Below are positions 47,271-54,712 of a stretch of 64,000 nt of DNA, in pieces (position 1 is the stretch's first letter; every line of letters starts with the position of its first letter). The translations under genes were made by a program, and so were the position numbers. The stretch is from assembly GCF_947492645.1 (NCBI RefSeq), contig NZ_CANLMZ010000003.1, positions 1 through 64,000 of the forward strand. Direction: 5' to 3'. Origin of the DNA: an uncultured Pontibacter sp. GTDB lineage: Bacteria > Bacteroidota > Bacteroidia > Cytophagales > Hymenobacteraceae. Below the pieces are notes generated by a model, which searched no databases, was not told the DNA's origin, and saw only the letters and a list, made by a program, of their open reading frames with translations.

Positions 47271-47516
47271 ATGAAGAGAATTCTTGCCGTACTTGCTGTA
47301 GCGGCCATGTTTACGGGCAGTTCCTGCACAAAACCTACCCAAACTGCCACCATCTCCAGCTGCATAGACGAAAGCAAAATAAACCCCGACATCATGTGCA
47401 CCATGCAGTACGACCCTGTTTGCGGCTGCGACGGCAAAACCTACGGCAACAGTTGCGAAGCAAACCGTGCTGGTGTTACTTCTTACACAAAAGGCGAGTG
47501 TACAGAAAAAAGTTAG
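47271..47516 (+). CDS. Kazal-type protease inhibitor-like lipoprotein
   Basis: An 81-residue lipoprotein. The lipobox GSSC lies at residues 16-19. A single Kazal domain follows with six cysteines: CIDESKINPDIMC, YDPVCGCDGKTYGNSCEANR and KGEC. The Cys spacing and the central Y-G-N-S-C core match Kazal-type serine-protease inhibitors, although the exact target is unknown. The short mature protein would sit on the outer face of a membrane. It begins an unrelated plus-strand pair with the cupin protein (gap 20 bases). Confidence 0.85.
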   Translation: MKRILAVLAVAAMFTGSSCTKPTQTATISSCIDESKINPDIMCTMQYDPVCGCDGKTYGNSCEANRAGVTSYTKGECTEKS

Positions 47517-47536
47517 AATTATAATTTGAATGCGTG

Positions 47537-47908
47537 ATGAGCGAAAAGAAATACATAAAGCAAACCAAGCCGTTCCGGGTTCCTACCACGGATGGCAAAT
47601 TAATTGAAGAGCATTTTGGCCATGCCTCTACCCGCACCTCCGGCTTTAGCGTGGCACATATGGTGGCCCCTGCTAACTGGAGCGAGCCACACCAAAACCC
47701 GGAATTTGATGAAATAACCATTATGGTGAAAGGCAGCAAGCTAATTGAAATTGACGGGGAAGCGGTAGAGCTTAAAGCCGGAGAAACCATACTTATAAAA
47801 GCTGGTGCCCGTGTGCGCTATTCCAATCCCTTTGACCAGGAAACCGAATACTGGTCTGTTTGCATACCGGCTTTCGATATCAATACCGTTAACCGCGAAG
47901 AAGAATAA
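47537..47908 (+). CDS. Cupin-domain protein
   Basis: A 123-residue single-domain cupin (start ATGAGCGAAAAG at 47537; a GTG just before, at 47534, is in frame). Visible conserved residues: FDEITIMVKGSKLIEIDGEA and the second-motif region ETILIKAGARVRYSN. The metal-binding HxH motif of classical cupins is only partly kept (H in APANWSEPHQNPEFDEI, E of FDEI), so the ligand is uncertain. Likely a small-molecule or metal-binding protein or isomerase. It shares a transcription direction and a 20-base gap with the Kazal lipoprotein, and ends before the long palindrome at 47929. Confidence 0.8.
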   Translation: MSEKKYIKQTKPFRVPTTDGKLIEEHFGHASTRTSGFSVAHMVAPANWSEPHQNPEFDEITIMVKGSKLIEIDGEAVELKAGETILIKAGARVRYSNPFDQETEYWSVCIPAFDINTVNREEE

Positions 47909-47928
47909 CCTGAAGGTACAAGCAAGCC

Positions 47929-47987
47929 CCCCTTAACACATAAAAGCCGCTGCTATAGTATAGCAGCGGCTTTTATGTGTTAAGGGG
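47929..47987. terminator. 59-bp near-perfect palindrome between convergent genes
   Basis: CCCCTTAACACATAAAAGCC continues as GCTGCTATA to the centre at G 47958, and the right arm is its exact complement, 29 bp each side. It lies between the cupin gene (plus) and fabI (minus), so it probably acts as a bidirectional terminator. The arms are far longer than a usual terminator and there is almost no loop. Confidence 0.7.
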
Positions 47988-48014
47988 TATTTTTGCAGCT
48001 CCTGATAAAAATTA

Positions 48015-48827
48015 TTACTTGCTGATCAAATCTACGATATCTTCTGAGATACCCATGCTGCTAAACCCGCCATCATGCATCAGGTTCTGCATCGTTACGT
48101 AACGCGTAAGGTCTGAGAATAGCGTAATAGTATAATCCGCACATGCCTCTGCTGACGCGTTGCCCAGCGGCGACATTTTATCTGCATAGTCGTAGAAAGC
48201 ATCGAAACCACCTACGCCGGTACCGGCTGTTGTTTTAGTCGGCGACTGCGAAATAGTGTTTACACGGATCTTTTTGCTGCGGCCTAAGCGGTAACCATAG
48301 TTACGGGCAATAGACTCAAGCACCGCCTTCGCATGCGACATGTCAGTATAGTCAGGGAATACACGCTGTGCTGCAATGTAAGATAGGGCAACTACAGAAC
48401 CCCACTCATTCATGGCGTCCTGCTTTTCGGCAACATGCATCACCTTATGGAAAGAAATGGCAGAGATATCCAGCGTTTTCAGGAACCAGTCGTAGTTCAG
48501 GTCTCCGTATGCTTTGCCTTTGCGGATGTTTGGGCTAGACCCGATAGAATGAAGCACAAAATCAAGTTTGCCACCTAAAATCTCCTGCGCTTTTGTAAAC
48601 AGGTTCTCCAGGTCTTCTACAGAAGTTGCATCGGCAGGTATAATTTGTGCGTTGCACGCTTCTGCTAACTTGTTTATTTCACCCATACGCATGGCAATAG
48701 GCGCGTTCGTCAACACAAACTCAGCACCTTCTTCTTTGGCACGCATCGCTACTTTCCAAGCTATAGATTTCTCGTCTAACGCTCCGAAAATGATTCCTTT
48801 CTTTCCTTTAAGCAGATTATAAGACAT
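48015..48827 (-). CDS. fabI: Enoyl-[acyl-carrier-protein] reductase [NADH]
   Basis: A 270-residue FabI of the short-chain dehydrogenase family, last step of each fatty-acid elongation cycle. Seen: GIIFGALDEKSIAWKVAMRA (FabI variant of the nucleotide-binding turn), FVLHSIGSSPNIRKGKAYGD, and the Tyr-x6-Lys catalytic pair in DYTDMSHAKAVLE (FabI pattern Y-x6-K). The start ATGTCTTATAATCTG at 48827 is preferred; an in-frame ATG at 48878 adds 17 residues unlike the family. Cytoplasmic, probably acting as a tetramer. It is single, convergent with the cupin gene. Confidence 0.96.
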   Translation of the reverse strand: MSYNLLKGKKGIIFGALDEKSIAWKVAMRAKEEGAEFVLTNAPIAMRMGEINKLAEACNAQIIPADATSVEDLENLFTKAQEILGGKLDFVLHSIGSSPNIRKGKAYGDLNYDWFLKTLDISAISFHKVMHVAEKQDAMNEWGSVVALSYIAAQRVFPDYTDMSHAKAVLESIARNYGYRLGRSKKIRVNTISQSPTKTTAGTGVGGFDAFYDYADKMSPLGNASAEACADYTITLFSDLTRYVTMQNLMHDGGFSSMGISEDIVDLISK

Positions 48828-49075
48828 GTCTTTATCGTTGTTTAATACTTTCAAAGATTTGAGCTGGCAATATAGCAATAACTAAGTATAACTCAAGATG
48901 CAAGGCCGGCACAACTGGCGAACAAACAGCAAACCTTCGTGGAGCCAGGCCAAACCACCCTGCCCCTCCTTGTCTAAGGTTGTGCAGAGATGATTGAACC
49001 AGATACTGAAGAAACAGGGATAAAGGTATTACTGCTAGACAAGTTTCAAGTCAGAGGCTTATGATTTCAGCAAAC

Positions 49076-49112
49076 AAAAAGCCCATTCCTAAGCGCAGGA
49101 ATGGGCTTTTTA
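49076..49112 (-). terminator. Terminator of recN
   Basis: AAAAAGCCCATTCCT pairs with AGGAATGGGCTTTTT over a six-base loop, about 20 bases after the recN stop in the minus direction. Confidence 0.85.
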
Positions 49113-49130
49113 TAAAGATTGTACATTATA

Positions 49131-50810
49131 CTATAACGACAGCAGCTCCTTCGCGCTTTTGTAAGCACTAGCACTTGGGTTAGCGCCGGCAATCATATGG
49201 GCTATTTCGTTAACACGTTCCTCGTTATTCAGCTTCTTAATACGGCTGATGGTACGGTCTTCTGTATCGTGTTTGTATACAAAGTAATGGGCATTGCCCT
49301 GAGCAGCAATTTGCGGCAAATGCGAAATGGCAATAATCTGGTGTTTCTGCGCCATCTGCTGCATCATTTTTCCCACCTTCACAGCTACTTCCCCGGATAT
49401 ACCCGTATCGATCTCATCAAAAACGATGGTTGGCAAAGCAGTTTTATCAGCCAGCATATACTTCACGCTCAGCATCAACCTTGAAAACTCACCACCAGAG
49501 GCGGCTTTTACAAGCGACTGCGGTTGTGCTCCTTTGTTGGCGCTGAAAAGTATACTAATCTCGTCGGTACCTGTGGCAGAAGGAGTCGTGTCTGCATGCT
49601 GAATAACAATGCGTGCATTTGGCATACCCAGTTCGGCCAGCAAAGTATAAAGTTCTTTTTCGAACTGCCCGAACGATGATTTTCTGCGCTCTGAAAGTAT
49701 GGCTGCCTTGGCTAGCACATCTTTCTCCGCTGCCTCCATTGCCTTTTTAGTGTTCGCGATAGCAGTATCCAGATTAAGCACGCTGCCTACCTTGCCTTCC
49801 AGGTCGCGCTGTATCTCCAGTAGCTCTGCATTAGACTGCACCTGGTGCTTGCGCTGCAAGGTATAAATCATGTTCAGGCGTTCCTGCACCTCTACGGTGC
49901 GCTCTGGGTCTGCTTCTGTTTTGCGTTCTGCATCTTCCAACTCACCTGCAATATCGCTCAGCTCTATCATGCAGCTCTCGGTGCGGGTGCGCAACTCATC
50001 ATACTTCGGCGAGAAGGCAGCCAACTGACCGATAAGGTGCGCTGTGTCTTTTAATGCTGATGTGATGTTGAACTCTGACTCTGTAAGGTACTGAACCGCC
50101 TGGGTTAACTTTACTTTGATGTCTTCGGCGTTTTCCAGTTGCTTTAGTTCATTCTCCAGTTCTTCCTGCTCGTTCTCCTGTAGGTTTGCCTCCTCCAGCT
50201 CATTCAGCAAAAAAGTATTGTAATCCAGCTCTTTCTGTGCTTTGGCAAGTTGGTCTTCCAGCTTCTTATAGTCAGATTCCAGCTTTTTATACTTGCGGTA
50301 AGTGTCGTTGTAGTTTTTTAAATAAGACAGATTGCCTGCGTAAATATCAAGCGAAGTGTTACCGGCATATACATCCAGTATATTAAGTTGATAGCTGGTG
50401 TCACCTAACTGCAGCGTGTCGTGCTGCGAGTGTATGTCCATCAGGTTCTCGCCTATCTTACGAATCACGTCCAGCGTTACAGGCGTGTCGTTTACAAAGG
50501 CACGCGACTTACCGCTGGGGCTTATCTCGCGGCGCAGAATGCATTGGTTATCGTAATCCAGGTCCTCGGCAGTAAATACCTCTTTCAGGTTGTAAAGCGA
50601 AATATCAAAAACGCCTTCTATCACGCACTTCTGCTCCTGGTTAAACAGCAGTTTTGAATCGGCGCGGTTGCCCAGTAGCAAACCGATGGCCCCCAGCATA
50701 ATGGATTTTCCCGCACCTGTTTCGCCTGTAATGATATTAAGTACCGGAGAAGGGTTCATCTCCAGCTTCTCGATCAGGGCGTAATTTTTAATTTTAAGAT
50801 CTATCAGCAT
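49131..50810 (-). CDS. recN: DNA repair protein RecN
   Basis: A 559-residue SMC-like ATPase of recombinational double-strand-break repair. Walker A at the N-terminus (IITGETGAGKSIMLGAIGLL), a long coiled coil (about 155-370, KKLESDYKKLEDQLAKAQKE), and the C-terminal lobe with signature and Walker B (AASGGEFSRLMLSVKYMLAD, TIVFDEIDTGISGEVAVKVG) and the D/H loop (HQIIAISHLPQIAAQG). Length is normal. Located 238 bases from the small gene at 51048 on the same strand; it belongs to the bamD-to-recN block common to Bacteroidota. Confidence 0.97.
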   Translation of the reverse strand: MLIDLKIKNYALIEKLEMNPSPVLNIITGETGAGKSIMLGAIGLLLGNRADSKLLFNQEQKCVIEGVFDISLYNLKEVFTAEDLDYDNQCILRREISPSGKSRAFVNDTPVTLDVIRKIGENLMDIHSQHDTLQLGDTSYQLNILDVYAGNTSLDIYAGNLSYLKNYNDTYRKYKKLESDYKKLEDQLAKAQKELDYNTFLLNELEEANLQENEQEELENELKQLENAEDIKVKLTQAVQYLTESEFNITSALKDTAHLIGQLAAFSPKYDELRTRTESCMIELSDIAGELEDAERKTEADPERTVEVQERLNMIYTLQRKHQVQSNAELLEIQRDLEGKVGSVLNLDTAIANTKKAMEAAEKDVLAKAAILSERRKSSFGQFEKELYTLLAELGMPNARIVIQHADTTPSATGTDEISILFSANKGAQPQSLVKAASGGEFSRLMLSVKYMLADKTALPTIVFDEIDTGISGEVAVKVGKMMQQMAQKHQIIAISHLPQIAAQGNAHYFVYKHDTEDRTISRIKKLNNEERVNEIAHMIAGANPSASAYKSAKELLSL

Positions 50811-51047
50811 ATATGTAGTCTCGAGACTATAGACATAAGATGTAAGACTTTTTGCCTATGCTAAAGTTCGCTAATTCTGTTATTATTTTAAATGCAGTTA
50901 AAGTATAGTTTATACTTTGGATTGCTCGTTAAGATAAGGGAAATTTTCTTTTGCTCCAGTTAAAAAATAAAGCTTTACTAATCTTAATAGCCAAATAGCT
51001 TTCAGAGGCTCTTTTTAAAAGGGGAAAAGAGAGATGCAATTTATACT

Positions 51048-51278
51048 TTAATAAGGCGCTTCCAGGTCGTAAATAATTTCTTCAATCTCGCCTAAAGTAA
51101 ACTGATGCTTGCCACCCCGAAAATCTTTAAGCTGCAAAACACCAGGGTTTATACTTGATAACGAACCAGCTAGCACCACTTTTGTGCGCAACACTACCTG
51201 TACTACAGGTTGCTGCAGTAGTTCTTGCAAGTGTTTTTCTAAATCTTTTTGGAAGATGCGGACCTGGCGTTTGCCCAT
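51048..51278 (-). CDS. Small conserved-looking protein of unknown function
   Basis: A 76-residue protein (MGKRQVRIFQKDLEKHLQEL). A basic/charged helix at 1-20 is followed by a beta segment (VVQVVLRTKVVLAGSLSSIN, VLQLKDFRGGKHQFTLGEIE) that alternates strands as in small Sm/SH3-like barrels. That fold is only my reading of the pattern. No signal peptide. The gene is placed between PorD and RecN, within the same minus-strand block, 73 bases after PorD. Confidence 0.6.
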   Translation of the reverse strand: MGKRQVRIFQKDLEKHLQELLQQPVVQVVLRTKVVLAGSLSSINPGVLQLKDFRGGKHQFTLGEIEEIIYDLEAPY

Positions 51279-51352
51279 AGTATAAAGTATAAAAACATGC
51301 AGCTTGTTCTGCCGCCGTGAAGTTACACCGTTTTAGCGAAATTCTAAAAATT

Positions 51353-52258
51353 TTAGCGTTTTAGCAATACCTCGTATTTGCTGTTGTTGGTGGGGTCGGT
51401 TTGTGAGAGCAAAGTATACGCCTGCTGCTTTTGTGCAGGTATAGCCGTTTTAAACATGTTTACCAACTCATCTGCTTTGGCATCGAAAAAGGAGCGGACT
51501 ACTGCCGAGTTAGGCTTTTGCTGCTGCAGGCGCTGCATACTTTCTAATACTGTTAGCACAGATTGCCTTGCCTTCTCTGGGTTCTCCACCATGATATCAA
51601 GCCCCTGGCGGTGCATGTTGTAAAGCCCCTCCCGGAAAGGGATGAACTGTGGGTCCTGTAAGTTGTCTATTAACCAGTAGCGGTTGCGGTTGCTGTCAAA
51701 CGCTTTCCAGCCTTGGTAACCTGCTCCCTGCGAGGCGGCCATATTAACCACGGCTCTTGCTTTATCGAATGCGGCAGCGCCACCTAAACGGCCAAAGCTA
51801 TCATTGTCTATGCCGATGATCATGTAAGCATAAAATGCCAGCATCGACGACAGGTTGGAAGTATAATTGTTTTCAGCAAAATCCAGCGGCTGGGCAGTAT
51901 TAAACTGGAAAGTCCAGTCTTTATCAATGAAAGAAAATAGCGTTGATTCGTAACCTGTGCCATAAGCCGGCCTAACCGATACTACCTGCACATTTGCCTT
52001 GAAGACCCCAATCTCGGGCATCTCAGTCAGGTTAATAAGCAGGCGGCACTTTATTCTTTCGTCTGTTCTGTAGGCTTGGTCAGTCCAGCGGCGGTTGTTC
52101 ATAAACTCGAAAATGCGTGTCTGCATATCCGAGAAAAGTTGCCGATCGGTGTACTGCACTTGTTCGCTGTTAACAACAACATCGCACTGCAGCTCCTGGG
52201 CATTGGCTGTCCAGGTTGTCAGGCAAAACATCAGCAAAACAAGTATTTTCTTAGCCAT
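51353..52258 (-). CDS. porD: Type IX secretion accessory protein PorD (DUF4835)
   Basis: A 301-residue exported protein of the DUF4835 family, called PorD in the type IX secretion/gliding systems of Bacteroidota. Seen: an N-terminal signal peptide (ILVLLMFCLTTWTANAQ), QYTDRQLFSDMQTRIFEFMN, YAYMIIGIDNDSFGRLGG, WLIDNLQDPQFIPFREGLYN, characteristic of the family. It overlaps the stop of the CoaB gene by eight bases, so translation is coupled. T9SS is consistent with the sorting signal on the nuclease at 37371. PorD's exact role is not fixed. Confidence 0.88.
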   Translation of the reverse strand: MAKKILVLLMFCLTTWTANAQELQCDVVVNSEQVQYTDRQLFSDMQTRIFEFMNNRRWTDQAYRTDERIKCRLLINLTEMPEIGVFKANVQVVSVRPAYGTGYESTLFSFIDKDWTFQFNTAQPLDFAENNYTSNLSSMLAFYAYMIIGIDNDSFGRLGGAAAFDKARAVVNMAASQGAGYQGWKAFDSNRNRYWLIDNLQDPQFIPFREGLYNMHRQGLDIMVENPEKARQSVLTVLESMQRLQQQKPNSAVVRSFFDAKADELVNMFKTAIPAQKQQAYTLLSQTDPTNNSKYEVLLKR

Positions 52259-52913
52259 TTAGTCTTTCCCAGATCAGGTTTACAATATCTTGAGCCACCT
52301 CTGTCTTTTGCTTTAGCTCAAACGCGGTGGTAGCGTCTTTTTCTATAATGGTTATCTTATTCGTATCGTGCTTAAAGCCTGCTCCCGGATCGTTGAGTGA
52401 GTTCAGCACAATCATGTCAAGGTTCTTTTTCTGCAGCTTTTCACGGGCATTGGCACTTTCGTTGTGCGTTTCCAGGGCAAAGCCAACTGAAAACTGACCT
52501 TCCTTTTTCTCCTTGCCCAGCGCCGCTGCTATATCAACGTTCTTAACAAGCTCAATTGTAAGATCATCGCCAGTTTTTTTTATTTTCTTATCGGCAACTA
52601 CTTTAGGCTTATAATCGGCAACGGCTGCGGCGTACACTATAATATCTGCCTCGGGTGCCAATTGTTTTACAGCAGCATACATTTCGTCAGCACTTGTTAT
52701 GTGCGTAATATGTATACTTTGGTGTCGAGCCTGCAGGTTTACAGGGCCCGACACTACGTATACGTTAGCGCCATGCGCCGCAAAGCACTCTGCTAAAGCG
52801 TAACCCATTTTGCCTGTTGAGTGGTTCCCGATAAAGCGCACCGGATCGATGGCCTCGTAAGTCGGGCCTGCTGTTAAGACTACTGTTTTGCCTTTAAACG
52901 AGTTTTCTGTCAC
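52251..52913 (-). CDS. coaB: Phosphopantothenate-cysteine ligase (CoaB half of CoaBC), out of frame with CoaC
   Basis: A 220-residue CoaB domain. Seen: FKGKTVVLTAGPTYEAIDPV, RFIGNHSTGKMGYALAECFA, DIIVYAAAVADYKPKVVADK, NVDIAAALGKEKK and FSVGFALETHNE. It joins phosphopantothenate to cysteine. Normally CoaB is fused C-terminally to CoaC. Here the CoaC frame ends at 52894 and CoaB continues one frame over from about 52900, overlapping by about 20 bases. The only start is a GTG at 52911-52913, just inside the CoaC end. Either a split gene, a slip site, or a sequence error in the AAAA run near 52903-52906. Confidence 0.85.
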   Translation of the reverse strand: MTENSFKGKTVVLTAGPTYEAIDPVRFIGNHSTGKMGYALAECFAAHGANVYVVSGPVNLQARHQSIHITHITSADEMYAAVKQLAPEADIIVYAAAVADYKPKVVADKKIKKTGDDLTIELVKNVDIAAALGKEKKEGQFSVGFALETHNESANAREKLQKKNLDMIVLNSLNDPGAGFKHDTNKITIIEKDATTAFELKQKTEVAQDIVNLIWERLNG

Positions 52914-53454
52914 CTGCAAAGTAATTCTGAAGCACTTGAACAATCTCTTCCGGCTCTGCCATACGCCCCTGCCCCACCAGTCCGCTTGCCAGCTCGCCAT
53001 AACCGGCCTCTATAATGTTGTTGCCATAGCCGCGCAATTTTGTAAAATTGCTTTGTACCGATGGGTGCTGATACATATCCAGGTCCATGGCTGGGGCTAC
53101 AAAAACGGGGCAGCGCGCCGAAAGATAAGTGGCACTAAGAAGGTTATCGCAGAAGCCGTTTGCCATTTTGGCCACGGTGTTGGCACTTGCCGGGGCTACA
53201 ACCAAGGCATCAGCCCAAAGGCCCAGGTCCACGTGGTTGTTCCATACGCCGGTTTCATCTTTCACAAACCCGGTAAGTACCGGCTTTTTAGAAAGTGTAG
53301 CCAATGTAAGAGGGGTGATAAACTCAGAAGCAGAAGTGGTCAGGATTACCTGTACTTCTGCTTCTGCTTTTATGAGCTGCCGTACAAGTAAAGCCGCTTT
53401 ATACGCAGCTATACTTCCGCAAACTCCTAATATGATCTTTTTATGCCGGAGCAT
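52894..53454 (-). CDS. coaC: Phosphopantothenoylcysteine decarboxylase (CoaC half of CoaBC)
   Basis: A 186-residue CoaC flavoprotein. Seen: IILGVCGSIAAYKAALLVRQ, VILTTSASEFITPLTLATLS, the His of NHVDLGLWADALVVAPASAN that matches the active site, TVAKMANGFCDNLLSATYLS, VFVAPAMDLDMYQHPSVQ. It decarboxylates PPC to phosphopantetheine, using FMN. It ends RKLV then TAA, just where the fused enzyme of other bacteria would enter CoaB. RpoZ ends nine bases upstream on the same strand. Confidence 0.88.
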   Translation of the reverse strand: MLRHKKIILGVCGSIAAYKAALLVRQLIKAEAEVQVILTTSASEFITPLTLATLSKKPVLTGFVKDETGVWNNHVDLGLWADALVVAPASANTVAKMANGFCDNLLSATYLSARCPVFVAPAMDLDMYQHPSVQSNFTKLRGYGNNIIEAGYGELASGLVGQGRMAEPEEIVQVLQNYFAGDRKLV

Positions 53455-53463
53455 ATGCCCTTA

Positions 53464-53793
53464 TTACAGGGAAATTTCTTCTGAAGTCTCCTCGTCTGGT
53501 GAACGGAAGTATACTTTACCCTCCAGGAACTCCTCGATTGCAAGGCTGGTAGGCTTTGGCAGACGCTCGTAATACTTAGAAATCTCGATCTGCTCGCGGT
53601 TCTCAAATACTTCTTCCAGGTTATCAACTGTAGTTGCAAATTCAGCAAGTTTAGAGTTTAACTCCTCCTTTATCTTAACTGCAACCTGATTCGCTCTTTT
53701 AGAAATAACAGACACAGACATGTATACATTGCCAGTTTGCTCTGCAAAATCGGCCATGTTGCGCGTAACGATAGATGATGGAACTGATGCCAT
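53464..53793 (-). CDS. rpoZ: RNA polymerase omega subunit (RpoZ)-like protein
   Basis: A 109-residue protein. The block NVYMSVSVISKRANQVAVKI, followed by KEELNSKLAEFATTVDNLEE, is the Bacteroidota form of omega, which has lost much of the E. coli sequence but retains the AxxR-A-x-Q region (SKRANQVA). Omega helps beta-prime assembly. The C-terminal acidic part (FRSPDEETSEEISL) is typical in this phylum. Located between BamD and CoaC as in other Bacteroidota (gaps of 11 and 9 bases), so it is in one operon with them. Confidence 0.9.
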   Translation of the reverse strand: MASVPSSIVTRNMADFAEQTGNVYMSVSVISKRANQVAVKIKEELNSKLAEFATTVDNLEEVFENREQIEISKYYERLPKPTSLAIEEFLEGKVYFRSPDEETSEEISL

Positions 53794-53804
53794 ATATTTT
53801 ATAC

Positions 53805-54629
53805 TTAAGAATTTGCTTGTGTTGATTTTTTAACTTTCTCGATCTCTGCCAACGTATTTTCATACACCTGCAGGGCATTACGGGTAAACTTGCTATCAGG
53901 ATACTGATCGATGAAGTTCTGATAATAATCTACTGCTTGTAAAAAGCGTTCTTCCTGCTTATTTGGTACGCTTTCCAGCGCAAAGCGGTACTGCGCATCC
54001 AACTTTAAGTATGCTGCTTCTTCGCTGTATGGCGATGAGGCATGCTCCTTCTGAAAGTTATCAAAAGCCACAACTGCTGCTCTCCAGTAACGCAACTGGT
54101 AGTACAAGCGGGCATTATCAAACGATTTTTTATCCAGCTTTACCATCAGCTCCTCAATAAGCTGGTTGGCTTCAGGTATGCGATCGCTGTTTGGGTAACG
54201 TACCGAAAACTCCTGCAATGCCTCAATGGCAGTAAGCGTTGCTGTCTGGTCCTGCTCAAAACTAGGCGATTGGTTATACAACGATAGTGCCTGGTTATAC
54301 ATTGCCTGCTCAGCTAACGGGCTGCGCGGGTAAGTCTGATAAAAGCTTTTGAAGTGGAAATCAGCTAACAGGTAATCTCCCAGCTCATAGTACGTGTCTG
54401 CGAGGTAGAACTTTGCCTGCTCGGCCTCTTCGCTACCGGTAAGCAAAGGCGATACCTGCTCCAGTAACTGGTTGGCGCGGTAGTAGTCCTCTTTCTTGTG
54501 GTACTCAAGGGCAGCCTTGTATTTCTTGTCAACGTCGTCGCTCTTTAAAAGCTTCTGAAAATTGCTGCAGCCGGAAATAACTAACAACAAACCTACTAAT
54601 ACGACGGTATGTAAAAAGCCTCTATTCAT
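53805..54629 (-). CDS. bamD: Outer membrane assembly lipoprotein BamD
   Basis: A 274-residue lipoprotein of the outer-membrane beta-barrel assembly machine. Type II signal (FLHTVVLVGLLLVISGC; Cys at about residue 21), then YfiO-type TPR repeats: KYKAALEYHKKEDYYRANQL, AKFYLADTYYELGDYLLADF, YQTYPRSPLAEQAMYNQALS and YPDSKFTRNALQVYENTLAE. BamD contacts BamA and client barrels. First gene of the bamD-rpoZ-coaC-coaB-porD operon. A good promoter lies immediately upstream (54637-54669), leaving almost no 5' leader. Confidence 0.93.
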   Translation of the reverse strand: MNRGFLHTVVLVGLLLVISGCSNFQKLLKSDDVDKKYKAALEYHKKEDYYRANQLLEQVSPLLTGSEEAEQAKFYLADTYYELGDYLLADFHFKSFYQTYPRSPLAEQAMYNQALSLYNQSPSFEQDQTATLTAIEALQEFSVRYPNSDRIPEANQLIEELMVKLDKKSFDNARLYYQLRYWRAAVVAFDNFQKEHASSPYSEEAAYLKLDAQYRFALESVPNKQEERFLQAVDYYQNFIDQYPDSKFTRNALQVYENTLAEIEKVKKSTQANS

Positions 54630-54636
54630 GAACGGG

Positions 54637-54669
54637 CAAAATTATACAATATCTGTGTGATTTACAAAA
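54637..54669 (-). promoter_or_regulatory. Promoter of the bamD operon
   Basis: Read on the minus strand: TTTTG (-33 region), 20 bases, then TAATTTTG, an exact TAnnTTTG box. The bamD ATG follows about eight bases after the box, so the mRNA has a very short or no leader. Confidence 0.6.
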
Positions 54670-54712
54670 CTGAAATAACAAGGCGAAACTCCTTGTGTAA
54701 GCTTAAGGTATT

